This document shows positions 46,997-58,454 of a DNA stretch of 64,000 bases, piece by piece. The notes beneath the pieces are model-generated. The model saw only the letters and a program-made list of their open reading frames with translations, did not search any database and was not told the DNA's origin. Position 1 is the stretch's first letter. Every line of letters starts with the position of its first letter. Position numbers and translations under genes: made by a program. Origin of the DNA: Parietichytrium sp. I65-24A. Its lineage: Eukaryota > Sar > Bigyra > Thraustochytrida > Thraustochytriidae. The stretch spans positions 124,001 through 188,000 of the forward strand of contig BLSF01000006.1 of NCBI GenBank assembly GCA_012862575.1. The letters are read 5' to 3'.

Positions 46997-49900
46997 TGTG
47001 TTCGCACCAAAGTATTAGTCGCTCGACAAGTGGAGCGCGCGACGATTCTTGTTGCCTGTGCGCGGGACAATCACAACGTTCACTGTGCTTGCCTTGCGCT
47101 CGATAAAGACCCAGGCCTGACAAGTAAGGGAGACGTTTCGACCAAACGTTCAGATCGCCGCTTTTCGCAGATCAAAAGAAGGAGGAACCCTGCGCACCAG
47201 CAAACAAGGAGCACAACTTCAGCCTCACGGGGACAATGTCTTTGTGGGAGCGAAGGGAGCAACTCTTGGGTGCACAGCACAGCTGTGACAGCTGTGAGCG
47301 TGAATGTCCCTCCCACCACCTTATTGCCACTCGTGCGTTAGCCTCCAGCCCAAGTCCTGCTCAAGCTCGCGGTTGCTGTCAAAGTTGCTTTCTCCTCCAA
47401 GGGCGCTGCGACAGGCCTTTTTATCCGACCTCCAAACCCTACCAACCTCACAACCTCACAACTCCCACTCCTTCCCACTCCGCTTCCTCACTCTCACCCT
47501 CTAGACCTCTCTCCCTTCCACTATCCGCTTGCTTCTTGCCTCTTTCAACAACTCTACTTTCTAGCTACTCTAACACGCTTCGTCTGACACGGCCTCTGCG
47601 TCTCATAACGGTATCTCTGCTGCACTCTTCCTTCCTTCCTTTCTTCCTTCGCTTTACATTTGTTGACTGATGAAAGCAAGCCTTCGCCTTGAGCTCGCCA
47701 GTAGGCTACCGGTGCCGAGTTTACTCTCAAGTTGGCTTAGAAGCTCTCATTCATTCCAATGTGATTGAACAGTGAAAGGCACGTCCATGTCCCGAGAGCG
47801 TCTCAACACTTCACTGCTCTCCTTCGCATTTCAAAGGCCAAGGACTCCAAGGGCGTCTTGCGTCTTCGGATTTTGTCCTTCTTGCTATCGCTTACTTTTG
47901 CCTCCTTTTTACTCGGGCTCTGGCCCTGGCTCTAGCTTTCAATTCAGTTTGCATTTTAATTTACATTTCAAGATTAAAATTGACTGTGAAGCAATTTGTG
48001 ACAGGTAATAGTAAACACAGACTGAGTGGAGATGGACGCAAGTCAGCCGTGAGGACGTTTGGCAAAGCGGTGGAGGACTATGCATATGTGGTAGTGGACG
48101 CTAGCGATTTAACGGCTCCGAGGGGCTTGATAAGGATTGGGAAAGTACATACACATCTCTGTCTTCCTTTCAGTTCTTTTGTTTTGTTTTCTTTCAGCAA
48201 ATATTTCGATGCGTGCACAGAGAAGATTGCACGCGGCGAGAGAGAACTTCATATGATGAGTGCTCATGGTGAGTTAAAATGAGAAATCAGAAAAACATGA
48301 ATGAATTTGCCGCATAAATACAAATGTACATTGCGCCAATATCTCCATACTTGGCCACAAAGAGGCACCAGGTTGATCGAAATTTTGGTTTCTTAGGTCA
48401 CAGTTAATGTTGATCCCTCGAGAGGTCCCACGTAACAATGATGATGAAGAATGCTCTTTCAAGCTATTGCTAATTCAAACAGTGTAAGAAAGAAGTGATC
48501 TATTTTCATCACAATCAATTCATTAAAATTGCCTCCCAAAGTGGCTTCGCCGCGCTCGGATAATGGCATTGGGTGGCGCATGCTTTGGCGTGAGAAGGCT
48601 AGCTGGCGGCTCAATCGATCTGTGCACGCTGGTTATCTAGTTGCTTTGAAAGCTATCCTCCTGGAGTTCGCCCCTGATGTCTATCGCCAAAGCGCCACAA
48701 TTCGAATCAGTATCTCCGACTGGCAATAGAGTGCACCTTTGTGAAAATTCCGGTCTCTAAGCTGACGATTTCTTCGAGAATAAATACATTCTAATACAAT
48801 TGCTCGCTTAAAGTGCCCATCTTGCAACGTGCTTGCGTTAATTGGAAGACTTGCGCGGACGCATTCATTGACTGTCATTTAAATACAGCGCGTTTCCATT
48901 TTCTTCCAATGCTTTATCTTTATCGAAGGCCATATCCACCCAGACGCGGCTCCTCTTTAGTTGCATTTCATGTTGGGCGGAATACAGAATTAAAGAAAAC
49001 ATCCACCCAATATCCACCAGCTTGGCCACAGAACAAGGGATGGAAGAATTGGTTGCATCGATTGGTACACCTGCCGTGAAGCGAAGAAGCGAGAAGGGGA
49101 CAGCCAAGTACAATGTAACCGCGCACAACCGCATCGCGGAAATTTCGACTTACAATCGTGATGTACCATCACCTCTCAAGAGGAAGAGGCTCAGGAGGGA
49201 AAAATAGGGACAGCTTGTCCAAGACAAGCCCAAAATACCACTGCGCAACGAACACTTGTTGCCTACGCGACTCCATACAACACTTTTACTGCCGGACGAG
49301 TCCATTTGCCAGGTTTTGTAGCCGTTGCAAGCCTGGCAGACTCGGACTGACTGTGCAATTCGACGCAATACAATGCAATTCGATGCAATGCAGTGCTATG
49401 CGATGCGATGTAATGCAGTGCCCAGCGCGGTCGGGAGTGCAAGAGCAATTCATTGACTAGTTGTATAAAGTTGAACCCTCCCAGGTCTCAGTTGTAGCAA
49501 GATTGGCGCGCGTTGTACATCCGTTCGAACTATGGGCGCGCCATCCCTGAAGCGAGGCATCTTGAAATTGATCGCCCCGTGACCATTTTGTGCAATCCGG
49601 GCGAAGAACAAGAGCTAGAAAAACCAGCCATCCTTAAAATGGGGGATTTGGGCTATCTTTTCTGCCCCTCTTAGAGACAGGGATTGCGGAGCAACAATTT
49701 CTGTAGAGATCATCGCGGTGCGTGGACCATCCTTTGCGATGCTACTCAGCGACTCCGCTATACGGAGATGCACGGAGGCACCTTTGGATGAAATGGGATG
49801 GTTTATTGGGATGGCCTTAATTTCTCGCTGGCGTGCGATGGGGCAGGGAGGGAGGGGCGTAGAGGTGGAGGATTCGCATATTCACATTGCCTTTTTCTAT

Positions 49901-51515
49901 AACCAAACGAGCCTCTCATTAGCCCCTGCCTGCCTGAACCCTGTGCTTTTTCTCTGAACCAAATGTTTTTAAGCCGGTACTCACAGTCCATGCAGTACTG
50001 ACTGTGCGCACAGACAGTCTGGAGGTCACCTCATTCCCTGCGCTGGCTCATCCCTCGTTCATCCCAATCTTTCATGTTGCGGTCGGCATTCACATGTATT
50101 CGTTTGGCTTCCAGTCAGTAACTCACTGCCATCACTGTCTGCGACCGAAGCTAAGCTGTCTAAGCTGCCACGTTTCGTTCCCTCTTTTCCATTGAGCTCT
50201 ACCAACTAACAGTAAATCACAAGTCACAGTCAGAATTCAGAATTCAGAATTCAGGAGACATGTGCTCCGAAAGCTGCACGTTAACCTTCTCCATTTCAGA
50301 GTTACAGAGTTACAGACTTTCAGACTTTCATAGTCTTCCTCCGCAAAGTCCACATCGTGGGTGGACCTTTTGCGTGTTAGAAATAAGTTTTAGCCATCAT
50401 GATGTGCGTTGGATGGACAGACAGAGACAGCCCATCGGAACTGGCTACGCTCGGGCTATGTGCATGTGTAGGAGACTGCCTCCCGAAATGGACCAACTCC
50501 GACATCGCTAGCTAGCTATAGCGTAGAGGACGGTTTATTTGTCTGCGTTCAAGTTCAGGTCCAAGTCCAGCCGTGGTTACGCAGAGATGCAAGCCCTGGT
50601 GCTGAGTACGGGTGCAGGGAGCGAAGGAAGGATGGTTGAATTTCGACGTAAAGGACTTGAAGAAAGTAGAAGCGTTTTGGAAGCTACAAGCTACGAGCTA
50701 GACGAATGATTATTGGACAAACCAAAGCGCACAATCCACCTCTCTCTTCCTCTTAATGGTGTCAGCTGTAGCTTTGCCGTAGCGATAGACCAACCAAGGC
50801 TAAGTCAAAAAGGGGGGGGGGGGAAATTTTCTCGCCTCTCACTGATGTCATTTGCGCGGAGCCCAGAGTGCCAAATGGCAGAGGGGGAGAAGGAAGCAGC
50901 TGCGCTCATTGAGTTGGGCTATGGATGCGGAGTTCGTCCTCTTGTTTGGACTATTTGCTGCACTCCTGTGGAGCTTCGCGCCAGCAGGGAGTCCTTGGGA
51001 TTGCATGGAACATTTGGACCTGGCGGAGGTATAGTTTACCGAAATGAAAAGAGCTGGCCAAAGGCCCATTCAATGTTCTGGCCTTTCTTCTGCTATCAAC
51101 GGATCCAATCTTGTGCGTTGAACCAACACAGCAAGGGAGGAAGGGAGGGAGGGACTCAATGGGCAGATTGGCTCGTGCTACCTGAAGCTTAAGCACGAAG
51201 CTAGCAGGGTCCGCCAAGTTTTGCATGCCCTCTTGCTGTCCAGACTCTCCCGCTCTAGATTGAATATGTACAGACTCGGCACTTGTGTCAAAGAAGCAGC
51301 CGAGTTGTTAAAGTGGGATAGAGCGCAAAAAATCTAGACGCTTGCAAGCGTTGAAGCAGCCCAATTTTCTGCAGACAAACCCTGAACTCGGAACCTTCTG
51401 AAGCCCATCGCCAGCCTCCCAGATATTCCAATCCATTATTTAATTTTCGCAGCTCGGCAGACTCGGCAGACTCGGCAGCGACAACACAAAACACCCGGCA
51501 GACCTTCAACAAAGA
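46997..51515. other. 4.5 kb divergent intergenic region with coding-like debris
   Basis: This lies between the starts of SCAR (-) and the zinc-knuckle gene (+). The first 650 bp on the plus strand is pyrimidine-rich, so the SCAR leader is purine-rich. Stretches at about 48530-48730, 48870-49310 and 49498-49674 have protein-like composition but no complete gene. A cagaattcagaattcag cluster lies at 50230-50255 and a G run at about 50811-50823. No intact gene is supported. Confidence 0.4.
49498..49674 (+). other. Coding-like open stretch, possible exon or relic (58 codons)
   Basis: The frame contains RSNYGRAIPEARHLEI and PVTILCNPGEEQELEKP, which look like real protein rather than chance translation. 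There is no ATG at its start. A TTGTAG directly before it could be a splice acceptor. Plus-strand stretches upstream (about 48870-49310) have similar composition. I do not recognise the family. It could be a last exon of an undetected spliced gene or a decayed copy of a gene. Confidence 0.3.
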
Positions 51516-52535
51516 ATGACAACCATGCAGCGCATTCCTTCAGCGAGAAACGCTTTCTATGGCGACGATGTGCCCAAAACCTCCAACACTGACATTTTGA
51601 GTATCTCCAAGCTCTTGGAATCCACAACCAACCATGCTCTCTCCGTACCAGAGCTTGAGGCCGCATTGACATTACATGGTCTCTTTTTTGGACTCCGGCG
51701 TGAGAAGCCTGAGTCGCCAGCTGTGGCGAAGATGATTCAGGTGCCTGCCCAGAACTACGGCCTCCTTCAAGTCTCAAAGAAGCGCGACTTTTCTCAGCTC
51801 GAGAACAACCTCGGGTCGCTTGCTCACGCTTCAAACATGATGCGCGAGAAGGAAAATCAGTCAGCGGAGCCCATTTTTAAGGTTCAGAAGCTCGATGCGG
51901 AGCGCTGTCCAAGCCCATTGGGACTCAACAATGCCCGCACCGCTCCAGTGTTTTTGGGAAGCGCCCCAATGAAATCGACCACCACCACCCCGCTCACCGC
52001 GCCACTTTCGACCGCGATTCTCAACTCAAAACCACTTGAAATGCCTCAGCCAAAACCTGTCACCATCATTCAGCCCGCACAGGCAGTTTCTGGACTCGAG
52101 AGGGTAACTTCGTCATCCTCAGTTCAGTCAAAACTGTCAAGCGTGTCTGAAAGCGCTGATGAGAAGACTGATGAGGAGTCCAACTTGGAAGCTGGCTGCT
52201 CAGTCGATGGCTTTGACTGCAATGGCAAGAGCAGGTACTCTGCGTTCAGAAAAGCTTCCTCGTGTCCTTACTGTGCCGAAATCGGCCTGAACTGCGGCAA
52301 GGTTGCGGCGAAGTGCCCAAACCGACCATGCAACAAGTGCAACCGGAGGCACCGATTGAATCGGTGCAAGAGGACACACTGCAAGCATTGCATGAAGGAG
52401 GACCACCTGAGCTCCAAGTGCCCGGTCAAGTTGAAGGAGTGGTCCAGGGCCTCTGTTGCTCGGAGACGCGAGCAACGCTTGAAGGATATGATTCAAAGGC
52501 AACAGGCAACTTCCCCTGATGCCGCAAACGTCTAA
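51516..52535 (+). CDS. CCHC zinc-knuckle protein of unknown function
   Basis: The predicted protein has 339 residues, with an ATG at 51516. Residues 1-240 are mostly disordered, rich in Ser, Thr and Pro, with a short helical segment at about 28-60. The C-terminal part holds a Cys/His cluster. C250-xx-C253 with C260 and C267 comes first. Then comes C272-xx-C275-xxx-H279-xxxx-C284, a slightly shortened knuckle. Last is C289-xx-C292-xxxx-H297-xxxx-C302, a canonical CCHC zinc knuckle. A basic helix (RASVARRREQRLKDMIQ) follows. CCHC knuckles usually bind single-stranded RNA, as in the AIR/ZCCHC proteins. Without a recognisable N-terminal domain the role stays open. The gene is isolated, with purine-rich and repeat-rich flanks. 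Existence is likely; function is by motif only. Confidence 0.8.
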   Translation: MTTMQRIPSARNAFYGDDVPKTSNTDILSISKLLESTTNHALSVPELEAALTLHGLFFGLRREKPESPAVAKMIQVPAQNYGLLQVSKKRDFSQLENNLGSLAHASNMMREKENQSAEPIFKVQKLDAERCPSPLGLNNARTAPVFLGSAPMKSTTTTPLTAPLSTAILNSKPLEMPQPKPVTIIQPAQAVSGLERVTSSSSVQSKLSSVSESADEKTDEESNLEAGCSVDGFDCNGKSRYSAFRKASSCPYCAEIGLNCGKVAAKCPNRPCNKCNRRHRLNRCKRTHCKHCMKEDHLSSKCPVKLKEWSRASVARRREQRLKDMIQRQQATSPDAANV

Positions 52536-52664
52536 ACTAAAGAAACCACCCCACCCCCCGCATGTTTAACCTGCGCTCGACGATTCCAACAGCAACTACC
52601 TCATCTCTGTACTGACTGAAATGTGTAAACAACTTTTGTGCTTTCCGCAACATCTCATCTTGAC

Positions 52665-52665
<1 letters not shown>

Positions 52666-52720
<55 letters not shown>

Positions 52721-52721
52721 T
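52666..52721. repeat. (TTTC)14 microsatellite
   Basis: A perfect tetranucleotide run of 56 bases. It lies about 130 bases after the stop of the zinc-knuckle gene, so it may be in that gene's 3' untranslated region. Confidence 0.95.
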
Positions 52722-53404
52722 GGTCAAATCTGATCATCGCAGTCGATCAACTCTTCCGGTTCCCACTGAAAATGAGATCAGTCGTCCATTTTTTCCTCGC
52801 CCAACTATCACTTATCCCAAACAGAGTTCCGGGTCGAAGAACCCACTTCAACGCGACTAGCCCACACCTCACCAAAACATATAACTAAAAACGCCCGAGT
52901 ATTACTGAAATGCGATGCCAATTCCGTTCTGCGATGCTCCACAGGTCGGCGATCGAATCGCTCTTGCTCTCCATATGACCGGCTACATCTTGTCACTAGA
53001 ACACCAAAACAACGAACCACAGAATTTTTCTCACAACTTGCTCGATTGAAAAAGTGAAAACAAAGAACAGAAACTGAAGAGCCAAGTCGGCCATCGCGGG
53101 CATTCTTTTCCCACGATAACTCATTGTTGGTCCTCATACTTAATGAACATATGCCATACAACTTCTTCCCAGTGAGCATCAGGGAGCACTCGCAGTAGCA
53201 CAAGTAGCTCAGAGTCTCACGGAGTGGCTGACTGACGTTGGTGGGGAGTAAGGCTCGCTAGTGGCCCCATAACAGATTCGCCAAACTCGCTCCACAGACA
53301 TTCACGGGCTCCAAAGACTCCAAAGACTTTGACGATACTTGATGATAGTTGACGGGCTCCATCAGAAAAGTCGGACAAGTTAGACAAGTCAGAGACGATC
53401 GAGG

Positions 53405-53450
53405 CTGATTGCAGATTGCAGATTGCAGATATCAGATATCAGATATCAGA
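53405..53450. repeat. (GCAGATT)n/(ATCAGAT)n tandem repeat
   Basis: Three copies of one heptamer are followed by three of a related heptamer, ending about 100 bases before the next start codon. Confidence 0.8.
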
Positions 53451-53549
53451 GCGCAGAGCGTAGGTTGAGGTTATCGCGTTGCGTTGGCATAGCTCGCAAA
53501 GCCGTGTGGTGAGCATCCAGTTGCTGATACTGCGAAGAACGTGAGGAGG

Positions 53550-54376
53550 ATGTGGAATGATAAGGAGGGCAAGAAGTCCTCCAGCTCCAAGTACTCGAGC
53601 TCGGGGATCTGGTTTCTGGCGCTGCTGTTGATCACGGGGTCGTTCTGTTTGACGCTCGTGCAACTGTCGAAAGGGCTCCATGACCAGCTGCTGGTGACCA
53701 AGGAGCAGTTGCTGCAGTCTAGGAAACAGCTGGTGCTCGTGGGCGTGGAGAAGGAAACTTTGTTGGAGCAGCAGCGCGAAGAGCGGATCAAAGTGCAAAA
53801 GCTGCGCGACAAGAGCGCCTTGGTGTCTAAGGAGCTTCTGGAACAGCAAAAGCGTGTTCGTCTATTGCAGTATGAGCTGCTCGCTGCAAGGCAAGGTAAG
53901 TCAACCCGTTGAAGTGACGTAAGGCTGTCCATCGTCGTAGTACTGACTTGCGCGTGTGCGCTCTCTTTTTTTTTTTTTTTTTTCGCTAAATTTGTGCAGA
54001 CCTCAACATCCTGACTCAAAACTGCACCGAGTCATCCAGGCTCATTGAGAAACAATTTAACGTGACGATGCGCTATCTGATGGACAGAGTGATCAACAAC
54101 AGAGAGTACCATTTGCTGATGAACAAGAATCTCAAGGACCGAGTTGTACTGGAGAGGTCAGTGGAGCTCATGCAGAACAAAGTATTTAACTTGACAGAAC
54201 AATTGTCGCTAGCGAAGACCAACCTCTTTCGCTCCGGAAAGTCACTGCGCAAGTCTAAGGAGGACATTAATGAGCTCAAAAACCGTCTCATCACTGCAAA
54301 TGAAGCTTTGAGCCGATCAGAGGCTCTCATACAGCAGTATAAACACGCTGCCGAATCGAGCGGTACCAATCCTTAG
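53550..54376 (+). CDS. Single-pass membrane coiled-coil protein (unknown)
   Basis: There are two exons: 53550-53895 and 54000-54376. They are joined across a 104 bp intron with donor GTAAGT and an 18-T polypyrimidine tract before TGTGCAG. The junction codon reads GAC (Asp) and restores a continuous coiled coil, which supports the intron. The product has 240 residues. A short Ser/Lys-rich N terminus is followed by one transmembrane helix at about 22-42 (GIWFLALLLITGSFCLTLV). The rest is heptad-patterned helix rich in Leu, Gln, Lys and Glu. Topology is probably type II, with the coil in the lumen or outside, where two sequons (NCTES, NVTMR) could be glycosylated. It may be a Golgi or secretory-pathway tether or a cell-surface coil; I do not recognise the family. 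Confidence 0.75.
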
Positions 54377-54739
54377 TGTGGCCGCCATCCTTGCTATTCT
54401 CGAGGTCTACCGGTACGCTCGGTCTCATGATTGCTCAGCATCCGCCCACTTGTATAGAATTGACAAAATTCGTGTCGTAACCATCTAGCCCTCTTCTTCT
54501 TCTTCTTCTTTGTTTCCGGTACCGGTACCCTCTACTCTCGCAATTGGATTGTCTACTTACAGCCAACAAACAAGTATCGCAGAACAAGGACATCGGTGAT
54601 TAATTTTTTTATCCATATCTTTTCAATTCATTCATTTGACAGAGAGCCATCCAATAGTTCAAGTACGTCTATCGAGATCCGGAGCATAATCAAGCAAGCA
54701 GAGTTGCATTCCAACACACTCTCAAAGTACGTGGGAAGC
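54377..54739. other. Convergent gap with (TTC)n
   Basis: This is the 3' flank shared by the coiled-coil gene (+) and the COA1-like gene (-). It contains a ttc repeat at 54491-54510 followed by a ccggtaccggtacc palindromic word at about 54515-54530. Confidence 0.55.
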
Positions 54740-55273
54740 CTAACTGCTGGCTTGATTTGCCGGGACGGGTTCAGTCTGAGGACTTGCTGCCCGCTCTGGA
54801 ACCTGCCTTTGGCCCTCATTCAAACCAACCCTTGGCCCGTTGGGATAGCTCTTCTCGAAGAGGTTGACGAGGTTATTCTCAGAGCGCGCTACAATGAGAA
54901 TGGGCTCCCACTGCCCTTCCTTCCCGCGGATTAATCTCCCATACGCCGATCCTTGCGCCTTGTCACCGCTCACCTTTAGCGTCACACTGGCCTGTTCCTC
55001 CGTCACAGACCCGTCCCAGATCCAAGCCCTGCTCATCGAGGACCCAAACAGGTCTTTCGACAGTGGGTTCTGCTGGCACTCATCCCACACCATCTGAGCC
55101 GGTTCTGGAAACTCAAGGATGAAGTTGGCGGTTCCCACAGCTGTGAAGCTCAACCCAGCACCAATCGCCACGCCGAGGACCCTGTACGCGAGAAACTGCC
55201 GCCGGCTCACAATGTGCACTTTCGTCGCAAGTCCACGGGGCTTGCCCAGTCGCGCCAGCCCTCTGCCCAGCAT
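54740..55273 (-). CDS. COA1-like mitochondrial inner-membrane assembly factor
   Basis: From the ATG at 55271-55273 the protein has 177 residues. The first 30 residues are basic with no acid (GRGLARLGKPRGLATKV), as in a mitochondrial presequence. One membrane helix follows at about 32-53 (VLGVAIGAGLSFTAVGTANF). The soluble part (about 68-135) has the COA1/TIM21-like pattern. This comprises a helix before a Pro-Leu turn (CQQNPLSKDLFG), a strand with WIWDGSV, ASVTLKVSGDKAQGSAYGRL and then WEPILIVA. COA1 helps early assembly of cytochrome c oxidase in yeast, and its human relative also acts in complex I assembly. The C-terminal 35 residues are disordered. It is head to head with the multi-pass membrane gene. 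The call is by pattern and moderately confident. Confidence 0.65.
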   Translation of the reverse strand: MLGRGLARLGKPRGLATKVHIVSRRQFLAYRVLGVAIGAGLSFTAVGTANFILEFPEPAQMVWDECQQNPLSKDLFGSSMSRAWIWDGSVTEEQASVTLKVSGDKAQGSAYGRLIRGKEGQWEPILIVARSENNLVNLFEKSYPNGPRVGLNEGQRQVPERAASPQTEPVPANQASS

Positions 55274-55817
55274 CTCCGCGTCACTCCTTTCCCTTTCTTT
55301 CAACCCACTCCACCAAATCAGCCGCGCCAAAGTGTCCTCGCAAAGTGTCCTCGCTGTCCTACCACCCGCGCTAAAGAACTCTACGGTCCTCTCTCAGCCC
55401 GCTGCGTCCGCGGCGTCCACCACGCGCAGATTCCACTCACCGCGAGGGTTAAGAGTAATCTCTAGGTGGTCTTAGCGGGTGGTGGGCAGGTGCCGGAAGA
55501 GTGTCTGGATTTTGGCACGAGTACGAAGATTCAAGAGTCGACAACCGAAGTGTGAGCTGGAACGCGAGTACACCTCGAAGAGAGTCCTCGCGTAACGGCT
55601 AAGGTTGGGTAGTGCACTGTGTAGGAGGTGCTAAGATTTGGTGCTGGGAAGTGCGGGAGACTGAGCGAGGCATAGAAAGAAATTCTTTTTTGAAAAGGGT
55701 CAAAAGCTGTGACTGTACGTTCATACGTGTACGTACGTACGGTACATACGTTCATACGTACACGCGTACAGTGAACGAAGGTGTACGCGGAGCTGAGTAG
55801 TGCGTACGAAAGGAAAG
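55274..55817. promoter_or_regulatory. Divergent promoter region, COA1-like and multi-pass membrane genes
   Basis: A 544 bp gap between two start codons facing outward. It contains imperfect acgtacgt/cgtacg palindromic words at about 55715-55770 on the right side. No other gene is seen. Confidence 0.5.
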
Positions 55818-56780
55818 ATGCGAAATTCGGAGTCTGGAGCAGTACGGCGAGTGGAGCCGCCGGAAGCAAGCCAAGTGGCACTGTCAGTGCTGAACGCCAC
55901 GACGGCTTTTGCGAAGAGGCACTATGTTTTGACGACTTGGTACGTGACAGGTCTGCTTTTGCTGGCGTTTGCTACGGGATTTGCAGTGTCAAACGAGCAG
56001 GCGGATGCATTTGTTCGGACTTTGTCCAAGATCGACTCGAATTTAATCGAGCACGCCGAGTACGATGTGTATGTGGCCCAACAGGCGTACGCCCAGAGCA
56101 AAGGATGGTTCTCGTGTGACAAGACTTGCGAGCTCCGGTATTCAGAGTTGCAGGCTGCCATGAAAGCAGCGGAAGCAGCCCGAGCGCAAGCTGTAGCAAT
56201 TGAGAGTGAAGCGAAACAGAGTGTGGGTATTATGAGCGAGTTTGGTGTGCAGGAAGTGCGTGACTTGTTCTGGGCCCAATTTGCTGGCGGCAGAGAATTT
56301 GCCAAGCGCAGTTCGTGGTTTGATCTGATTTTTATGGGCATTGTAAGTTTTATATCCGCGGGATGCGAGTAAGCATTGTCAGCACGAATGATTAACGCGG
56401 CCGTTTCGTTCTTTCCGAAAATGCAGGGCAGCATGGGCAGGGACGAGTCTTTAGTAGAGTTTGTACTCCGTTTTCTCTTTCAAGTTTTGATGAACATCAC
56501 TATCGGCATGATGGGCGCCTTGGCCGGCTTCTACTGGTACCTCTGGGGCGTCATTACTTCTTATAATCCGGGCTTTATCGCAGGAGCCATCACGTTTGTT
56601 CTCGCATCAGCCGCGGCAACTTCTCTGGTGGTGACTTATATTGTTGGCATCTATTCTGCTGCGGCGGGCTCAATCTACGTCTCTGCAAGATTTGCGACGA
56701 GCCGCCTTCGCGCGCTGGAGGAACAAGCTCGTCGGGAGCAAGCCTACATTCGCGCAAATCACCACGCTCACCGGGACTGA
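55818..56780 (+). CDS. Multi-pass membrane protein, conserved-looking, unknown
   Basis: There are two exons: 55818-56342 and 56427-56780. The 84 bp intron has donor GTAAGT and acceptor TGCAG, and joining gives FMGI-GSMGRD in frame. The product has 292 residues. One helix lies at about 40-60 (WYVTGLLLLAFATGFAVS). A soluble amphipathic Ala/Glu-rich segment spans about 70-140, with a Cys pair (FSCDKTC). Then come three hydrophobic helices at about 188-275, of which one is FLFQVLMNITIGMMGALAGFYWYLWGVI. A basic helix ends the protein. The start at the first ATG (55818) precedes a short basic, cytosolic-looking N terminus. I do not recognise the family. It shares a divergent promoter with the mitochondrial COA1-like gene, but no targeting signal is evident. 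Good composition and a clean intron make it a real gene. Confidence 0.75.
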
Positions 56781-58454
56781 ACTGCTCGTATTTTGACAAA
56801 CGAGTTGCTGCTAATTTGAGGGCTACAAAAGTGTGATATGTAGTGCGATGTATGAAAGACACAGCAAAGCTCTGGACTGGAGGCTCAGTTTACTTACTTG
56901 ATGGTCCTCCAGCACGGACAACGGTCACAGAACAAGTTAAAACGCGGACTGAAACGAGTTCTTCAACAAATTCGCAATTACAGAGCTCCCTCAAATTCAA
57001 AAGTTAATGTTCAAATTCGTTCACTGTCAAAAATACTCTCTCAAAGACCAGCTATTCCAGGTTCCGTTGGTTGGTAGTTTTTTCAGTTCAGGGTCTCATA
57101 CGCAAGGCACGTGCCACAGCCCCACGCAATAGACGCAATAGAGTGACTCGTTTGAGAACGATCAAAAGGAACAAAGTTTGCCAGCGAACGAAGAACATCA
57201 CTGTGCCTTAGGCTCTTGCATAGCACTTCAGCATCGACAGACCTGGAAGAAGGTCGAGTTAGTTAGTTCTCAACATCTTTCAATCAACATGCTCGACAGA
57301 CGCGAAGCGGGACGTCCAAACTTGTCCGAAATGTAAAATGATGCAAAATGCGAAAAAGGTTAAATGCAAAATGGAATGAGTAGTAAAATCCGGCGGAGTC
57401 GTAACGTCATGCACGACCAGTTTCACCATTCAAGGCCGCCGGAAATGGGCCGAAACTTCCGAACTCTTGCGGGGCACGAAGATGGTTGCACAATCCTGCC
57501 GCGAAAGATGTTGCAACATACACGAGCAGAGTTTGAGCCCTAGGTTGGAAGAATTCACGGCTCCGATACTCCTCGATGCTGCGTAGTGCTGATGACGCCA
57601 CAATAAGTTACGGACAAGTGCAAACGAACTTGCTTTGAATGCAAAGATGGTGGAGCAAACTTGCACTCCGCTTCCACGCCAGGCCATCATTCAAGCTCCC
57701 TCTCATTCCCTCTCTCGGCCTGCAACGTCGCAACGGGTCTTGACAGTCTTGACTGTGACTTGGGGAAGGCAAGCAACCAAGAAACCAAGCAAGCGCACTT
57801 TCCAAATTCCAGCGAAATTGCACTCCCGCTTCTCCCGCTCACCGCTTCTGAAGGTATCGAATTTCGAGCAGCGATGCGTCGCGAGCCTTCGTGAGCGAAG
57901 GACATCCATCATACACCAGATGGCGAGGCATAAAATAAAATCAAGTGTCAAGTGAATGATTGATTATGATTCATTGATTCATTGATCGATTTGTTCAATG
58001 AAAAGGATGAAAAGGAATGAAACGAAACGACAGTGCAAGACTTTGCACTCTTCGTGTGCGTGCGAGTGCATCTTGCTTTAGGCCATCTACCGGTACCCCT
58101 GTCCCAGGCTTCCAACGTAGAGCAGCAGCTACTCCACACTAGCCGACGGTCCCGGTATGTCGCCGGCGTTCCAAGCTCCACTGTTCTACTGCAGCTGGTT
58201 TGCAGCTGCAGCAGTCCGAGATATTGTTGGTGTCCTGGCTGGTGCTTTCTGTACCTTCGCGCGGAGAGGTTTTCGAAAGTCGCTCGTAGGTGCTCGCCGA
58301 TAGTTGTTGTTGTTGTTGTTGTTGTTTTTGTTGGGAAGACAGCTCTGCTCGTTCGTGGTGGTTTTGGCCGGGGAAAGGAAAAGCGTGACTGTGGCAGGTG
58401 CGCCTGTTGGTTTCCTGTCGGTTTGCTTTGCTTGCTGGCGCGGTGGTTGGGAAG
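56781..58454. other. Intergenic region before HisG
   Basis: No convincing gene is seen in 1.67 kb. There is a gattcatt repeat at about 57965-57990 and a gtt repeat at 58301-58331 in the presumed HisG promoter or leader. A ctaccggtacccc palindromic word lies at about 58088. Confidence 0.45.
58301..58331. repeat. (GTT)n microsatellite
   Basis: About nine gtt units some 125 bases before the HisG start codon. Frames reading it as polyVal or polyGln are artefacts. Confidence 0.85.

Larger units (their letters stand above)
52536..53549. other. Intergenic region with long (TTTC)n
   Basis: This holds a 14-copy tttc microsatellite at 52666-52721 and a gcagatt/atcagat double repeat at 53405-53450, directly upstream of the coiled-coil gene. 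Frames crossing the microsatellite are artefacts. No gene is seen. Confidence 0.5.

Noticed and set aside
48216-48240. cacagagaagattgc, similar to the U6 snRNA ACAGAGA-AGATTAGC core
   Set aside because: The following bases do not continue as U6 (no ATGGCCCCTGC-like stretch and no terminal T run), so the match is probably chance.
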